Assembly: GCF_020829495.1 (NCBI RefSeq)
Contig: NZ_JAIVFQ010000013.1
Coordinates: 62,001 to 126,000 of the forward strand
Source: Nostoc favosum CHAB5714
GTDB lineage: Bacteria; Cyanobacteriota; Cyanobacteriia; Cyanobacteriales; Nostocaceae
Direction of reading: 5' to 3'
Length of the DNA: 64,000 bases
In this document: in pieces, positions 1 to 9,377 of the stretch
Numbering within the stretch: the first letter of the stretch is position 1
Layout: each line of letters opens with the position of its first letter
Notes under the pieces: generated by a model
The model's database searches: none
Seen by the model: only the letters and a program-made list of their open reading frames with translations
Told to the model about the DNA's origin: nothing
Program-made: the position numbers and the translations under genes

Positions 1-2769
1 GAGGTAGAAACAGAGCCTACAGATGCAGAAATAGCATCCAATGTCAACTATTCTTCTAATCAAAGAGAAGATGACGCGCCTGTTAGCAGGGGAATAGCAG
101 CAGAGTTGCTCAGAAAGAATTATCTAGAAAAAGCGCAAGTCAAACCAAAAGGTACTTTTGCTGCTTTGTTTCCCTATTTATTCAAACTGAATGTACCACC
201 CCAGCAAATTCAACGTTTAATTGCACATCTGGATGTGCGCTTAGTTTTCACAGCGCACCCGACGGAAATTGTTCGTCATACCATCCGGGATAAGCAGCGC
301 CAGGTGGTACAACTTTTGCAAAAACTGGATGCCTTGGAAAACCATTCTGGTGCTACATCTGGGGGATATGCTTGGGAAGCAGCAGATGTCCGCGAACAAT
401 TGCTCGAAGAAATTCGCCTCTGGTGGCGTACAGACGAACTTCACCAGTTCAAACCCACCGTGCTAGATGAAGTAGATTATGCTCTACACTACTTCCAAGA
501 AGTTTTATTTGATGGCATTCCTCAACTTTATAAACGTTTCAAACACACCCTATCTAATACCTTTCCTTGGCTAGAACCACCGAGTAAAAACTTTTGCTCT
601 TTCGGTTCCTGGGTAGGCTCGGATAGGGATGGGAACCCATCAGTCACACCAGAAATTACCTGGAAAACAGCTTGCTATCAGCGCAAAATGGTACTAGGGA
701 GATATATTCAGTCAGTGAAAAATCTGATTGAATTATTGAGTGTGTCGATGCACTGGAGTGATGTCTTACCAGATTTACTGGAATCTCTAGAGTTAGATCA
801 GTCCCAGTTGAGTGAGGTATATGACGCACTGGCGCTGCGTTATCGACAAGAACCCTATCGGCTCAAACTGGCTTATGTGCTGAAACGGCTAGAAAATACT
901 CGCGATCGCAATTTAGCTTTGTACAATCGGGAAACGCCAAAAAATCAAGATAGCCCCCTGTATCGTTCGGGAGCCGATTTTTTAGCAGAACTGCGGATGA
1001 TTCAGCGCAACTTAACAGAAACAGGTTTAAGCTGTCGAGAATTAGAAAATCTGATCTGTCAGGTAGAAATTTTTGGTTTTAACTTGACACAGCTAGATAT
1101 TCGCCAAGAATCATCTCGCCATGCCGATGCGCTCAATGAGATACTGGAATACCTGCAAATATTACCTCAACCTTACAACGAACTATCTGAGGAGGAAAGA
1201 GTCGCTTGGCTCACAGGAGAACTGCAAACCCGAAGGCCATTAATTCCGGCAGAATTGCCATTTTCGGAAAAAACCAACGATGTGATTGAAACCTTTCGCG
1301 TCGTGCGATCGCTCCAACAAGAATTTGGTCTAAATATCTGCCAAACTTACATTATCAGCATGTGCCGCGACGTGAGCGACGTGCTGGAAGTATTGCTTTT
1401 AGCCAAAGAAGCCAGACTTTTTGACCCCGCCATTGCTGTCGGAACAATTCAAGTTGTCCCCTTATTTGAAACAGTAGAAGACTTACAACGCTCCAGAAGC
1501 GTCATGCGGAAACTGTTTGAACTCCCCTTATATCGCGCTTTATTAGCCGGCGGTTACGAACAGACAAAAACAGAAAGTGTTGTGGATGAAAATTCATCCC
1601 CCCCTGCCTCCCCTGCCTCCCCTGCCCCCCCTGCTTCTTCCTCCTCCTCCCCCCTCTCCCCAAACTTACAAGAAGTGATGCTGGGGTATTCTGATAGCAA
1701 CAAAGACTCTGGGTTTTTAAGCAGCAACTGGGAAATTCATAAAGCCCAAAAATCACTGCAACAAATAGCAGAAAACTACGATATAAATTTGCGGATTTTT
1801 CACGGACGCGGCGGTTCTGTAGGACGGGGTGGCGGCCCTGCTTACGAGGCGATTTTGGCTCAACCGGGTCATAGTATCAATGGGCGAATCAAGATTACCG
1901 AACAAGGAGAAGTTTTGGCTTCTAAATACTCCTTGTTGGACTTGGCATTGTACCACATGGAAACCATTACCACTGCTGTGATTCAAGCTAGCCTGCTGCG
2001 GACAGGGTTTGATGATATTGAACCCTGGAATGAGATTATGGAAGAATTAGCAGTGCGATCGCGTCAACATTATCGTGCTTTAATCTACGAACAGCCTGAT
2101 TTTGTTGACTTCTTCCACGAAGTAACTCCAATTGAAGAAATTAGCCAGTTGCAAATTAGTTCCCGTCCAGCCCGCCGTCCATCTGGTAAGAAAGATTTAA
2201 GTAGTCTGCGAGCTATTCCTTGGGTATTTAGCTGGACACAAACCCGCTTTTTACTTCCTTCCTGGTACGGCGTTGGCACAGCTTTACAAGAATTCTTGAA
2301 CGAAGAACCAGAAGAACACTTGAAATTGCTACGCTACTTTTACGTTAAATGGCCGTTCTTCAAGATGGTGATTTCTAAGGCTGAGATGACCTTGGCAAAA
2401 GTAGATATGCAAATGGCACATCACTACGTCCAGGAATTATCAAAACCAGAAGATCAACTTCGTTTTGCCAAAGTTTTTGACCAAATTGCTAGTGAGTTCT
2501 ATCTCACAAGAGATTTGGTATTAAAAATCACCGATCACAATCGACTCTTAGATGGTGATCCTGTCTTACAACGATCTGTGCAGTTACGCAATGGCACAAT
2601 TGTACCCTTGGGATTTATCCAAGTTTCACTGCTCAAGCGTCTACGGCAGTCCCTAAATACTACTGCTACTTCTGGAGTCATTCACTCTCGTTACAGCAAA
2701 GGCGAGTTACTGCGAGGAGCATTGTTAACTATTAATGGGATTGCTGCGGGGATGAGAAATACAGGTTGA
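1..2769 (+). CDS. ppc: Phosphoenolpyruvate carboxylase, 5'-truncated by window edge
   Basis: These are the last 922 codons of PEP carboxylase, the cytoplasmic enzyme that carboxylates PEP with bicarbonate to oxaloacetate and so refills the C4 pool for amino acids. The frame is open from the first base without a start, so about 90-100 N-terminal residues lie upstream of the window. Family signatures in order are VFTAHPTE (catalytic His), [23 protein letters not shown], the glycine-rich loop [23 protein letters not shown], and the C-terminal NTG that ends nearly all PEP carboxylases. Just before [11 protein letters not shown] sits a Pro/Ala/Ser-rich stretch encoded by a C-rich repeat (1597-1660) that I do not expect in the family. 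The catalytic motifs around it are intact, so the enzyme is probably functional. Confidence 0.97.
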   Translation, partial: EVETEPTDAEIASNVNYSSNQREDDAPVSRGIAAELLRKNYLEKAQVKPKGTFAALFPYLFKLNVPPQQIQRLIAHLDVRLVFTAHPTEIVRHTIRDKQRQVVQLLQKLDALENHSGATSGGYAWEAADVREQLLEEIRLWWRTDELHQFKPTVLDEVDYALHYFQEVLFDGIPQLYKRFKHTLSNTFPWLEPPSKNFCSFGSWVGSDRDGNPSVTPEITWKTACYQRKMVLGRYIQSVKNLIELLSVSMHWSDVLPDLLESLELDQSQLSEVYDALALRYRQEPYRLKLAYVLKRLENTRDRNLALYNRETPKNQDSPLYRSGADFLAELRMIQRNLTETGLSCRELENLICQVEIFGFNLTQLDIRQESSRHADALNEILEYLQILPQPYNELSEEERVAWLTGELQTRRPLIPAELPFSEKTNDVIETFRVVRSLQQEFGLNICQTYIISMCRDVSDVLEVLLLAKEARLFDPAIAVGTIQVVPLFETVEDLQRSRSVMRKLFELPLYRALLAGGYEQTKTESVVDENSSPPASPASPAPPASSSSSPLSPNLQEVMLGYSDSNKDSGFLSSNWEIHKAQKSLQQIAENYDINLRIFHGRGGSVGRGGGPAYEAILAQPGHSINGRIKITEQGEVLASKYSLLDLALYHMETITTAVIQASLLRTGFDDIEPWNEIMEELAVRSRQHYRALIYEQPDFVDFFHEVTPIEEISQLQISSRPARRPSGKKDLSSLRAIPWVFSWTQTRFLLPSWYGVGTALQEFLNEEPEEHLKLLRYFYVKWPFFKMVISKAEMTLAKVDMQMAHHYVQELSKPEDQLRFAKVFDQIASEFYLTRDLVLKITDHNRLLDGDPVLQRSVQLRNGTIVPLGFIQVSLLKRLRQSLNTTATSGVIHSRYSKGELLRGALLTINGIAAGMRNTG
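1597..1660 (+). repeat. C-rich nonamer short tandem repeat inside ppc
   Basis: Iterations of CCTGCCTCC followed by CTCC-type repeats keep the ppc frame and encode a Ser/Pro/Ala tract. The same nonamer occurs between genes at 18352-18378 and, in the opposite orientation, inside rsmG at 18044-18070. Confidence 0.85.
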
Positions 2770-2773
2770 TTGA

Positions 2774-2917
2774 GAATGGGGAATGGGGAATGGGGAATGG
2801 GGAGTGGGGAGTGGGGAATGGGGGATGAGGGAGCAGGGGGAGCAGGGGAAGAAATTGACCAATGCCCAATGCCCAATGACAAATGACAAATGACTAATGA
2901 CTAATGACTAATGACTA
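2774..2917 (+). repeat. Short tandemly repeated repeats after ppc
   Basis: First come seven or eight GAATGGG/GAGTGGG heptamers (2774-2825), then a GGAGCAGGG stretch, then the arrays CCCAATG, ACAAATG and ACTAATG running to the next start codon. These are typical heptanucleotide arrays of filamentous cyanobacteria. No protein is supported here. Confidence 0.85.
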
Positions 2918-3172
2918 ATGACTAAAAATAGAATTTTAATTTGCACTTTTTTGGCGCTATCAGCAGGTTTTTTTGGTGCTTACACCAGTGGGCAAATTAC
3001 CATAATGCTCCATAGCCAAAAGTGCCAAAACCAACCTTGGGGTTTCAAGGAAATGTGCAACGCTTGGATGACACCAGGAGCAATATGGCAAGGTAGCACA
3101 ACAGGACTATGGACAGGCACTATCTTAGGGGCTTTTGTTGGTGGTTTGGTGACGCGACAAGCTCGTGATTAG
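2918..3172 (+). CDS. Small two-helix membrane protein, unknown function
   Basis: I do not recognise this 84-residue protein. It has a hydrophobic N-terminal segment (about residues 5-27), a central polar part with two cysteines (KCQNQPWGFKEMC) and a second Gly-rich hydrophobic segment (about 57-80) ending in TRQARD. This suggests a small integral membrane protein with both ends on the same side. The ATG is the last unit of an ATGACTA heptamer array, so there is no ordinary ribosome-binding site; in-phase alternatives cannot be ruled out. It lies 148 bases after ppc in the same direction and is probably transcribed alone or by readthrough. Regular composition and the two helices support a real gene, with moderate certainty. 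Confidence 0.6.
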   Translation: MTKNRILICTFLALSAGFFGAYTSGQITIMLHSQKCQNQPWGFKEMCNAWMTPGAIWQGSTTGLWTGTILGAFVGGLVTRQARD

Positions 3173-3190
3173 TCTAGCGTGAGTTCGATG

Positions 3191-3284
3191 AACCTCTCCC
3201 TGCCTTGAACTAAAGTTCAAGTCTGTCCCTCTCCGAGTCGGAGAGGGACGGTTTTGCGTAGTAAAACCAGGGAGAGGTTTTTTT
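3191..3284 (+). terminator. Branched hairpin repeat with T-run, likely terminator
   Basis: An outer stem pairs AACCTCTCCCTG (3191-3202) with CAGGGAGAGGTT (3269-3280). Inside lie three further hairpins: TTGAAC/GTTCAA (3205-3220), GTCCCTCTCCGA/TCGGAGAGGGAC (3225-3249) and GGTTTT/AAAACC (3250-3268). A run of seven T follows at once. It can end transcription of the preceding small gene and also looks like a dispersed palindromic element. Confidence 0.7.
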
Positions 3285-3406
3285 GCGATCATTTAGACTT
3301 AATCAAGATAGATTTCTCGCGCAAAGAATTGCAAAAAAGCCAGTAGGCAGGTTTGGTGTCAACAAGGCTGGTAAAATCTACCCATAACGAAGAAGAGTAA
3401 ATCACC

Positions 3407-3712
3407 ATGCCTACCGAAACTAACCCAGGAAATCAAACTACCACAGGTGCTGATGCTATTGATGAAGCGATCGCACAAGGAATTGATTTTGATGGTTCTC
3501 CCATTCCACCTGCCAAGCTAGAGCTTTATGGTAAAGTTATGGCGCTAGAAGGCAATAGACAGCGCAGTGGCGTATCTAATACTATGCGATCGCGCATTGT
3601 GCGAATTGGCGCAAAACACATTCCCCAAGCAGAACTCGACCAATTACTTGTTGATGCTGGTTTCGCACCCCTAAAAGAAAAAGAAATTGCCTTCTTTTAT
3701 AGTGGTAAATAA
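3407..3712 (+). CDS. Conserved-looking small soluble protein, unknown function
   Basis: This 101-residue protein starts with MPTETNPGNQ after AAGAAGAG, a plausible ribosome-binding site. It has no signal peptide or membrane segment. The N-terminal 15 residues are polar and probably disordered. The rest mixes an acidic helix (DAIDEAIAQG), a central basic helix (RSRIVRIGAK) and a C-terminal FAPLKEKEIAFFY segment, which looks like a compact alpha/beta domain. I do not recognise a named family and make no functional claim. It stands alone, with repeats on both sides, and has two HIP1 sites (GCGATCGC) within or near it, as native genes here do. Confidence 0.75.
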   Translation: MPTETNPGNQTTTGADAIDEAIAQGIDFDGSPIPPAKLELYGKVMALEGNRQRSGVSNTMRSRIVRIGAKHIPQAELDQLLVDAGFAPLKEKEIAFFYSGK

Positions 3713-3759
3713 TTGTTAATGTTTTACAACAGTTTTCATTTATTTGAACCAAATATGTT

Positions 3760-3786
3760 GTAGGGGCACAGCATTGCTGTGCCCTC
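3760..3786. repeat. Solitary hairpin GGGCACAGCATTGCTGTGCCC
   Basis: A perfect palindrome around GCACAGCATTGCTGTGC, preceded by TTGTAGG. The same hairpin forms the centre of the inverted-repeat element at 59262-59454 and part of the relic at 17192-17219, so this is a probable remnant of that family (called IR-B here). Confidence 0.65.
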
Positions 3787-3934
3787 AATTCTTTATCTCA
3801 CACATCCCAAATTGCCATCGGTATTTTGGCTTCTTCAGTAATTTCCTGATCGGCTTGAAAAGTGTATCTTCAGCAAGATATTGTCAACTTTCTCTTGTGT
3901 TTGAATTGGCAGATGGCTATATGTGCGATCGCTC

Positions 3935-4072
3935 TTAGCAAAAACCGCAGAAGCGGCATCACGCGGCGAGTTTGAGCCTTTCAAAACCTCATCAATTTTC
4001 GATAGCACTGCCCAAAATCCAGATTGGCTGGGAGAGGAACCACAGCGCCTCCAGCAATTGATGTCAGCGTGA
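3935..4072 (+). pseudogene. C-terminal remnant of a lost protein-coding gene
   Basis: A 45-codon stretch reads LAKTAEAASRGEFEPFKTSS, then IFDSTAQNPDWLGEE and ends QQLMSA with a stop. The composition looks like a genuine protein C-terminus, but no start or upstream body exists: the frame closes at 3902. I read it as the tail of a decayed gene. I cannot name the family with confidence. Confidence 0.4.
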
Positions 4073-4178
4073 TGCTTTGTTAATGTTGTCTGTGGAGAAA
4101 GTTCACACGATAATCCAACAGTAAAGCATTTTGCGATTTAGTAATTGCATCCCCACGTTATCTAATGCAACCTCCTGC

Positions 4179-4280
4179 AATGGCATTGTTTCGACTAACA
4201 ATGCGATTGTTTCGGCTGACAATGCGATTGTTTCGACTAACAATGCGATTGTTCCGGCTGACAATGCGATTGTTTCGTTG
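4179..4280. repeat. 21-bp tandem repeat, nearly five copies
   Basis: Units of AATGCGATTGTTTCGACTAAC alternate with a variant carrying GGCTGAC at the end. Because 21 is a multiple of three, open frames cross the array on both strands, but none has a credible gene context. Confidence 0.85.
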
Positions 4281-4543
4281 CGATCGCAAGTTAATTAACT
4301 GAACAGCGATCGCTAACTTTCCTCTAAGCGCGATGTCTAACGACAAGCCCCTACGTGTCTACGGTCATGCCCAAAATTTGTGAATTGTTTAATTCGCTCC
4401 TTAATTACCAGCAAAAAACCTTTACTCAAAATTCAATCTATCAAAATAGTGAATTCATTTACTAACTAATGACGCAAAAACTTCTATCTAGGGAACGATA
4501 TGGCAAATAAGCTAAATGAAGTAAAAATAGTATACTAAGTCAC

Positions 4544-5005
4544 ATGAGATTGTATTCTATGAAATTGAATTATGTTACAAAACAGCTTTCTACGGTAAAA
4601 CGCTGGATGGCTACAGCAGTGTTTTGTATGTTAGCGATCGCTTTCGTTTGGCAAGGTGCATTTTTATCGAACACTTCAGCAATGGCTGCTCCTACTGCAA
4701 CCTTGATCGCATCAACAGACGCAGGGGATAAAGTTCAAGAAAAAACCAGTAAAGATGCTGGACGAGCCAAAAATTTCATCGAAGATACGAAAGATAAAGT
4801 TAAGGAAGCTGCCAAGAGCAACGCCAGTAAAGTTGATCAAGCAACAGACAATGGCAGTTTTGTTGAGCGCAAAGCAAAGAGAGATGCGGCTACAATTCAA
4901 AAAAGAGCAGACGAAGATGCCGCTCGGACTAAAGAAGCAGTAGACAACACAAAGAATGCTGTTGAGCGCACTGTTGATAGCATCAAGGATGCTTTTGGTA
5001 AATAG
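4544..5005 (+). CDS. Secreted LEA-like / low-temperature-induced-type protein
   Basis: This 153-residue protein has an N-terminal signal or anchor segment (about residues 22-48, ending near SAMAA). A highly charged, Lys/Asp/Ala-rich tail follows, with repeating helical phrases such as KDKVKEAAKSNASK and NTKNAVERTVDSIKDAF. Such 11-residue-like amphipathic repeats are typical of LEA-like proteins and of cyanobacterial proteins annotated as low-temperature-induced, which are thought to protect membranes or proteins during stress. An alternative start is the internal ATG six codons later (MKLNYVTKQ). It is monocistronic and followed by an imperfect hairpin. Stress function is inference from composition. 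Confidence 0.7.
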   Translation: MRLYSMKLNYVTKQLSTVKRWMATAVFCMLAIAFVWQGAFLSNTSAMAAPTATLIASTDAGDKVQEKTSKDAGRAKNFIEDTKDKVKEAAKSNASKVDQATDNGSFVERKAKRDAATIQKRADEDAARTKEAVDNTKNAVERTVDSIKDAFGK

Positions 5006-5040
5006 TAATCCTATTTGATTTCGTTCAAATCGAAAGGCTT

Positions 5041-5080
5041 AGATTCCCGACTTTTGTAAGAAGTTGGGAATCTTGCTGTT
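5041..5080 (+). terminator. Imperfect hairpin after the LEA-like gene
   Basis: AGATTCCCGACTT (5041-5053) pairs with AAGTTGGGAATCT (5060-5072) with one mismatch. A T-rich but broken tail follows, so termination is likely but not certain. Confidence 0.5.
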
Positions 5081-5545
5081 TACAAATAATCTAAGAAAGT
5101 CTAAATTTATTGCACAGATTAATTTATAAACTTTGTGCTGTGATTCTAATCGGCATGTTATTCGCTAGTTATCTCAGAAGTAACACAAAATTTTCTAATT
5201 AATTTAGAAAGATTATTTTACTAAAGAAATACTGAGTTTAGCTAAAGCGAGTGATCTAGTTAAGGAACTTCCGCAAACTGCTGCTGTAACACTTGTTTTT
5301 TATACGAACTAAAAACTATCTTTAAGTAGCATCACTTATTGACAAATGTGCTGCGACTTTAGCTGATTTCAACCTAGTTTGGACTAATTGTTAAGGGGTA
5401 ACAAATTTTTCACCATTATCAATTACGAAGTTATACTTTCCGCTACAACTTAGTAACAATAATAAGAGTCTGATTATGTGAACAACCCGACCGTGGGAAA
5501 ATCAAAATACCGAAAACCTGAAGTTAGAGAGGAAAACCCTATAAT
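5081..5545. other. Intergenic leader of dxs
   Basis: About 465 AT-rich bases with no supported gene or repeat. They must hold the dxs promoter. The only clear signal is GAGAGGA shortly before the dxs ATG, a good ribosome-binding site. Confidence 0.5.
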
Positions 5546-7453
5546 ATGCATCTGAGCGAAATCACCCATCCTAATCAGTTGCACGGTTTATCTGTTCGCC
5601 AACTACAACAGATTGCCCGTCAGATTCGAGATAAGCATCTCCAAACCGTAGCAGTTAATGGTGGACACTTGGGGCCAGGGTTGGGTGTTGTAGAATTAAC
5701 ACTAGGACTTTACCAGACACTGGACTTAGATCGGGATAAAGTGATTTGGGATGTTGGACACCAGGCTTATCCCCACAAACTGCTTACAGGACGCTACGAT
5801 CGCTTCCACACCCTCAGACAAAAAGACGGAGTTGCAGGTTATCTCAAACTCTGTGAAAACAAGTTTGATCACTTTGGGGCTGGACATGCTTCTACAAGTA
5901 TTTCAGCAGCATTGGGCATGGCTTTAGCGCGAGACTTAAAAGGAGAAAAATTTAAAGCCGTTGCTGTGATTGGGGATGGGGCGCTGACTGGGGGTATGGC
6001 TTTAGAAGCCATCAACCATGCCGGACACTTGCCGAAAACTAACCTGCTGGTTGTTCTCAACGACAACGACATGTCTATATCTCGTAACGTCGGCGCGATT
6101 CCCCGCTATCTGAACAAAATGCGCCTCAGCCAGCCGGTGCAATTTATTAAAGATAATCTTGAAGAACAATTTAAGCAAATTCCCTTCGTGGGTGAATCCC
6201 TGTCTCCCGAACTAGGACGCATCAAAGAAGGTATGAAACGCTTGGCTGTTCCCAAGGTAGGTGCAGTTTTTGAAGAACTCGGCTTTACCTATATTGGGCC
6301 AGTCGATGGGCATAATCTCGAAGAATTGATTGCCACCTTCCAACAGGCACATCAAATACCAGGCCCAGTTTTGGTACATGTATCAACAGTCAAAGGCAAA
6401 GGTTATGAAATTGCCGAACTAGATCAAGTTGGCTACCACGCCCAAAGCCCCTTCAACGTCGCAACTGGCAAAGCTATTCCTTCCAGTAAACCCAAACCTC
6501 CGGCTTATGCCAAAGTCTTTTCTCACACTCTGGTGAAACTTGCCGAACAAAACCCGAAAATCGTTGGGATTACTGCGGCGATGGCAACGGGGACAGGCTT
6601 AGATAAACTTCAAGCCAAACTGCCCAATCAATATATTGATGTCGGTATTGCTGAACAACACGCAATCACCCTAGCAGCAGGACTTGCAACTCAAGGGATG
6701 CGCCCCGTAGCCGCCATTTATTCTACTTTCCTGCAACGCGCTTATGACCAGATAATTCACGATGTCTGCATCCAAAACCTACCAGTATTCTTCTGTTTGG
6801 ATAGGGCAGGAATTGTCGGATCTGATGGCCCCACCCACCAAGGTATGTATGACATCGCTTATCTGCGTTGCATTCCCAACATGGCAATAATGGCACCCAA
6901 AGACGAAGCAGAACTGCAAAGCATGGTAGTAACTGGCGTTAACCATACCAGTGGCCCGATCGCTATGCGCTATCCTCGCGGCAATGGCTACGGTGTCCCC
7001 CTGATGGAAGAAGGTTGGGAACCCTTGGAAATCGGCAAAGGAGAAATTCTGCGTACAGGCGATGACGTGTTAATCGTCGGCTATGGCACAATGGTTTATC
7101 CAGGAATGCAAGCTGCGGAAATTCTCAGCGAACACGGCATTGAAGCAACTGTAATCAATGCGCGTTTTGTTAAGCCTTTGGATACCGAGTTGATTTTACC
7201 TTTAGCTAAGAAAATCGGCCGCGTTATCACCTTAGAAGAAGGCTGTGTCATGGGTGGCTTTGGTAGTGCGATCGCTGAAGCTTTACTAGATGCAGATATT
7301 CTCGTTCCTGTCAAGCGATTCGGTGTTCCAGATGTGTTAGTAGACCATGCTGAACCCAATGAATCTAAGACAGAATTAGGTTTAACTAGTCATCAAATAG
7401 CAGAGAGAGTGTTGCAAGCTTTCTTTAAACAGCAAGTATCGGCTGTGGTTTAG
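5546..7453 (+). CDS. dxs: 1-deoxy-D-xylulose-5-phosphate synthase
   Basis: DXS condenses pyruvate and glyceraldehyde 3-phosphate with thiamine diphosphate to make DXP, the first step of the plastid-type MEP isoprenoid pathway that feeds carotenoids, phytol and quinones. The 635-residue length is normal. Visible motifs are [12 protein letters not shown] (near 110), the ThDP/Mg site [10 protein letters not shown] (near 143) with NDNDMSIS, the pyrimidine-binding domain (about 315-480, with DVGIAEQHA and [15 protein letters not shown]) and a C-terminal transketolase domain (about 500-620, [12 protein letters not shown]). GAGAGGA sits before the ATG. The gene stands alone and ends at a strong terminator. 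Confidence 0.98.
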   Translation: MHLSEITHPNQLHGLSVRQLQQIARQIRDKHLQTVAVNGGHLGPGLGVVELTLGLYQTLDLDRDKVIWDVGHQAYPHKLLTGRYDRFHTLRQKDGVAGYLKLCENKFDHFGAGHASTSISAALGMALARDLKGEKFKAVAVIGDGALTGGMALEAINHAGHLPKTNLLVVLNDNDMSISRNVGAIPRYLNKMRLSQPVQFIKDNLEEQFKQIPFVGESLSPELGRIKEGMKRLAVPKVGAVFEELGFTYIGPVDGHNLEELIATFQQAHQIPGPVLVHVSTVKGKGYEIAELDQVGYHAQSPFNVATGKAIPSSKPKPPAYAKVFSHTLVKLAEQNPKIVGITAAMATGTGLDKLQAKLPNQYIDVGIAEQHAITLAAGLATQGMRPVAAIYSTFLQRAYDQIIHDVCIQNLPVFFCLDRAGIVGSDGPTHQGMYDIAYLRCIPNMAIMAPKDEAELQSMVVTGVNHTSGPIAMRYPRGNGYGVPLMEEGWEPLEIGKGEILRTGDDVLIVGYGTMVYPGMQAAEILSEHGIEATVINARFVKPLDTELILPLAKKIGRVITLEEGCVMGGFGSAIAEALLDADILVPVKRFGVPDVLVDHAEPNESKTELGLTSHQIAERVLQAFFKQQVSAVV

Positions 7454-7475
7454 TTAATTCAAGGATATTTAATTG

Positions 7476-7516
7476 AAAATACACCCCATTAACCTAATGA
7501 TGGGGTGTATTTTTCA
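7476..7516 (+). terminator. Rho-independent terminator of dxs
   Basis: A perfect stem of AAAATACACCCCA (7476-7488) and TGGGGTGTATTTT (7501-7513), followed by further T residues. Confidence 0.85.
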
Positions 7517-7530
7517 ACAAGTATTAATAA

Positions 7531-7677
7531 TATCATGTTCGCTTGATTACTTATTAAATCCGAAGAACCCCACCCCGCCAAAGCTACGCTTTGTCTCCCC
7601 TCCCCGCTTGCGGGGAGGGGAGTAAGGGGCGGGGTGCAATAACTGTAAGAATCATAACTAATTATGCGGACATGATA
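7531..7677. mobile_element. MITE-like element, family IR-A, copy 1
   Basis: This 147-bp element has ends TATCATGTTCGC and GCGGACATGATA, a GC-rich hairpin core (CCCCTCCCCGCTTGCGGGGA) and no gene. It is preceded by TAA and followed by TTA, which it shares with the next copy. Confidence 0.8.
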
Positions 7678-7680
7678 TTA

Positions 7681-7825
7681 TATCATGTTCGCTTGATTAC
7701 TTATTAAACCCGAAGAACCCCACCCCGCCAAAGCTATGCTTTGTCTCCCCTCCCCGCAAGCGGGGAGGGGTTGGGGGTGGGGTGCAATGACTGTGGGAAT
7801 CATAACTAATTATGCGGACATGATA
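7681..7825. mobile_element. MITE-like element, family IR-A, copy 2
   Basis: Second copy in direct tandem, 145 bp, same 12-bp inverted ends. It is bounded by TTA on the left and TAA on the right. It differs from copy 1 mainly in the core, where GTTGGGGGTG replaces AGTAAGGGGC. Confidence 0.8.
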
Positions 7826-7918
7826 TAACTAGATTATTTCAGCTATAACAAAGATTTTCGCTTTCATCAAGGTGTATTAAAGTAAAAAATATTGCCTATC
7901 CACTAATTATCTTTTTTT

Positions 7919-8998
7919 ATGACACCTTCCACAAACCAAGTTTATCCCGTTATTTGGCACAATGACTCAGTGTCACTAATTGACCAAACTCGCTTACCCA
8001 ATGAATATACATTCGTAGAAATTCACCGCAGTGAAGATATGGCGCGGGCGATTAAAACCATGATTGTGCGAGGTGCGCCTGCAATTGGTGTGGCTGCGGG
8101 GTATGGAATGTATCTTGGCGCAAGAGAAATTGAAACAAGCGATCGCCACGAATTTTTGCAACACTTAGATAAAGTAGCCCAGCTGTTGCGTTCTACTCGT
8201 CCAACGGCGGTGAATTTATTTTGGGCAATTAGCCGGATGATGAAAGCCGCCTACGAAACGCTGGGAACGGTAGAAGAGATTAAGCAAACCCTTTTCCAAA
8301 CAGCCCAAGCAATCAACGCTGAAGATTTGCAAACCTGTCAGGCGATCGGCGACAATGGTTTAGCAGTCTTGCCCAATACCCCAGAAAAGCTGAGGCTGCT
8401 TACTCACTGTAACGCTGGAGCATTAGCTACTGCTGGTTATGGCACTGCTTTAGGTGTTGTGCGTTCTGCTTGGAGGGAAGGACGTTTAGAACGTTTATTT
8501 GCCGACGAAACCCGTCCCCGTTTGCAAGGCGCAAAACTCACCACTTGGGAATGTGTGCAAGAAGGTATTCCAGTTACATTAATTACTGATAATATGGCAG
8601 CCCATTGCATGAAACAGGGTTTGATTCATGCTGTAGTTGTGGGTGCTGATCGAATTGCTGCTAATGGCGACACTGCTAACAAAATTGGTACATATAGTGT
8701 TGCGATCGCAGCTAAAGCACATAATATCCCCTTCTTTGTCGCTGCGCCCCTTTCCACAGTTGATTTTGAATTAGCCGATGGCAGCAAAATTCCCATTGAA
8801 GAACGCGAACCAACAGAAATCTATCAAGTTGGCGATACTATTCTCACACCTGCGGGTGTAGATTTTTACAACCCAGCTTTTGATGTTACTCCAGCTGAGT
8901 TGATTACAGCCATCATTACAGAGAATGGAGCGATCGCGCCTGATAAATTAGCGAAATCACAGTTAAAGCAATTACCGATTGGGTTAAATCCGAATTAA
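7919..8998 (+). CDS. mtnA: S-methyl-5-thioribose-1-phosphate isomerase
   Basis: MtnA converts methylthioribose 1-phosphate to the ribulose form in the methionine salvage pathway, which recycles the methylthioadenosine left by polyamine synthesis. The 359-residue protein has the family motifs: [14 protein letters not shown] near the N-terminus, [17 protein letters not shown] with the catalytic Cys, DNMAAHCM, and [19 protein letters not shown] with the catalytic Asp. Length is normal. The ATG follows a T-rich stretch with no clear Shine-Dalgarno sequence. No other methionine-salvage gene is adjacent. The upstream region is occupied by two IR-A elements, so the promoter must lie within about 90 bases or inside the repeat. 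Confidence 0.96.
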   Translation: MTPSTNQVYPVIWHNDSVSLIDQTRLPNEYTFVEIHRSEDMARAIKTMIVRGAPAIGVAAGYGMYLGAREIETSDRHEFLQHLDKVAQLLRSTRPTAVNLFWAISRMMKAAYETLGTVEEIKQTLFQTAQAINAEDLQTCQAIGDNGLAVLPNTPEKLRLLTHCNAGALATAGYGTALGVVRSAWREGRLERLFADETRPRLQGAKLTTWECVQEGIPVTLITDNMAAHCMKQGLIHAVVVGADRIAANGDTANKIGTYSVAIAAKAHNIPFFVAAPLSTVDFELADGSKIPIEEREPTEIYQVGDTILTPAGVDFYNPAFDVTPAELITAIITENGAIAPDKLAKSQLKQLPIGLNPN

Positions 8999-9042
8999 TG
9001 GAGAACTTGCGCCGAGTTCTCGATAACTCTAAATCCGAATAA

Positions 9043-9187
9043 TATCATGTCCGCATAAATAGTTACGCTAACCACAGTCATTACACCCCACCCCCAACCC
9101 CTAAGAGCTTGCGGGGAGGGGAGACAAAGCATAGCTTTGGCGGGGTGGGGTTCTTCGGGTTTCATAAGTAATCAAGCGGACATGATA
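9043..9187. mobile_element. MITE-like element, family IR-A, copy 3
   Basis: 145 bp with TATCATGTCCGC and GCGGACATGATA ends, flanked on both sides by a TAA duplication. Its interior is in the opposite orientation to copies 1 and 2. Confidence 0.85.
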
Positions 9188-9221
9188 TAACGGAAACTTG
9201 ATAGGGGATTGCCCCAAAAAA

Positions 9222-9260
9222 ATCTCCGACTTTTTAGAAAAGCCGGGGACTTTGTTTTTT
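9222..9260 (+). terminator. G:U-containing hairpin with T-run
   Basis: ATCTCCGACTTTTT and AAAAGCCGGGGACT form a stem with some wobble pairs, followed by TTTGTTTTTT. It probably ends mtnA transcription beyond the inserted element. Confidence 0.5.
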
Positions 9261-9377
9261 GACTACTTTAAAATTTGACGGATCAAAATTTATCAGCAAT
9301 TTTTTCAATAATTTTATCTAAACTTCATATTTGGACTAAATTCAATAAGCAAAATCCGCAATTACTTTCTCAAAATA

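Noticed and set aside
3744-3938. 64-codon frame over the GGGCACAGCATT hairpin
   Set aside because: Begins within a palindromic repeat; no protein-like features.
4179-4280. Possible CRISPR array
   Set aside because: The 21-bp units are directly contiguous with no spacers, so this is a plain tandem repeat. No cas gene is in the window.
4158-4346. Minus-strand frame with a seven-residue repeat
   Set aside because: It only reflects the 21-bp tandem repeat; no start signal or context supports a gene.
7826-7918. SAM riboswitch before mtnA
   Set aside because: The leader is short and AT-rich without the paired stems of any SAM riboswitch class.
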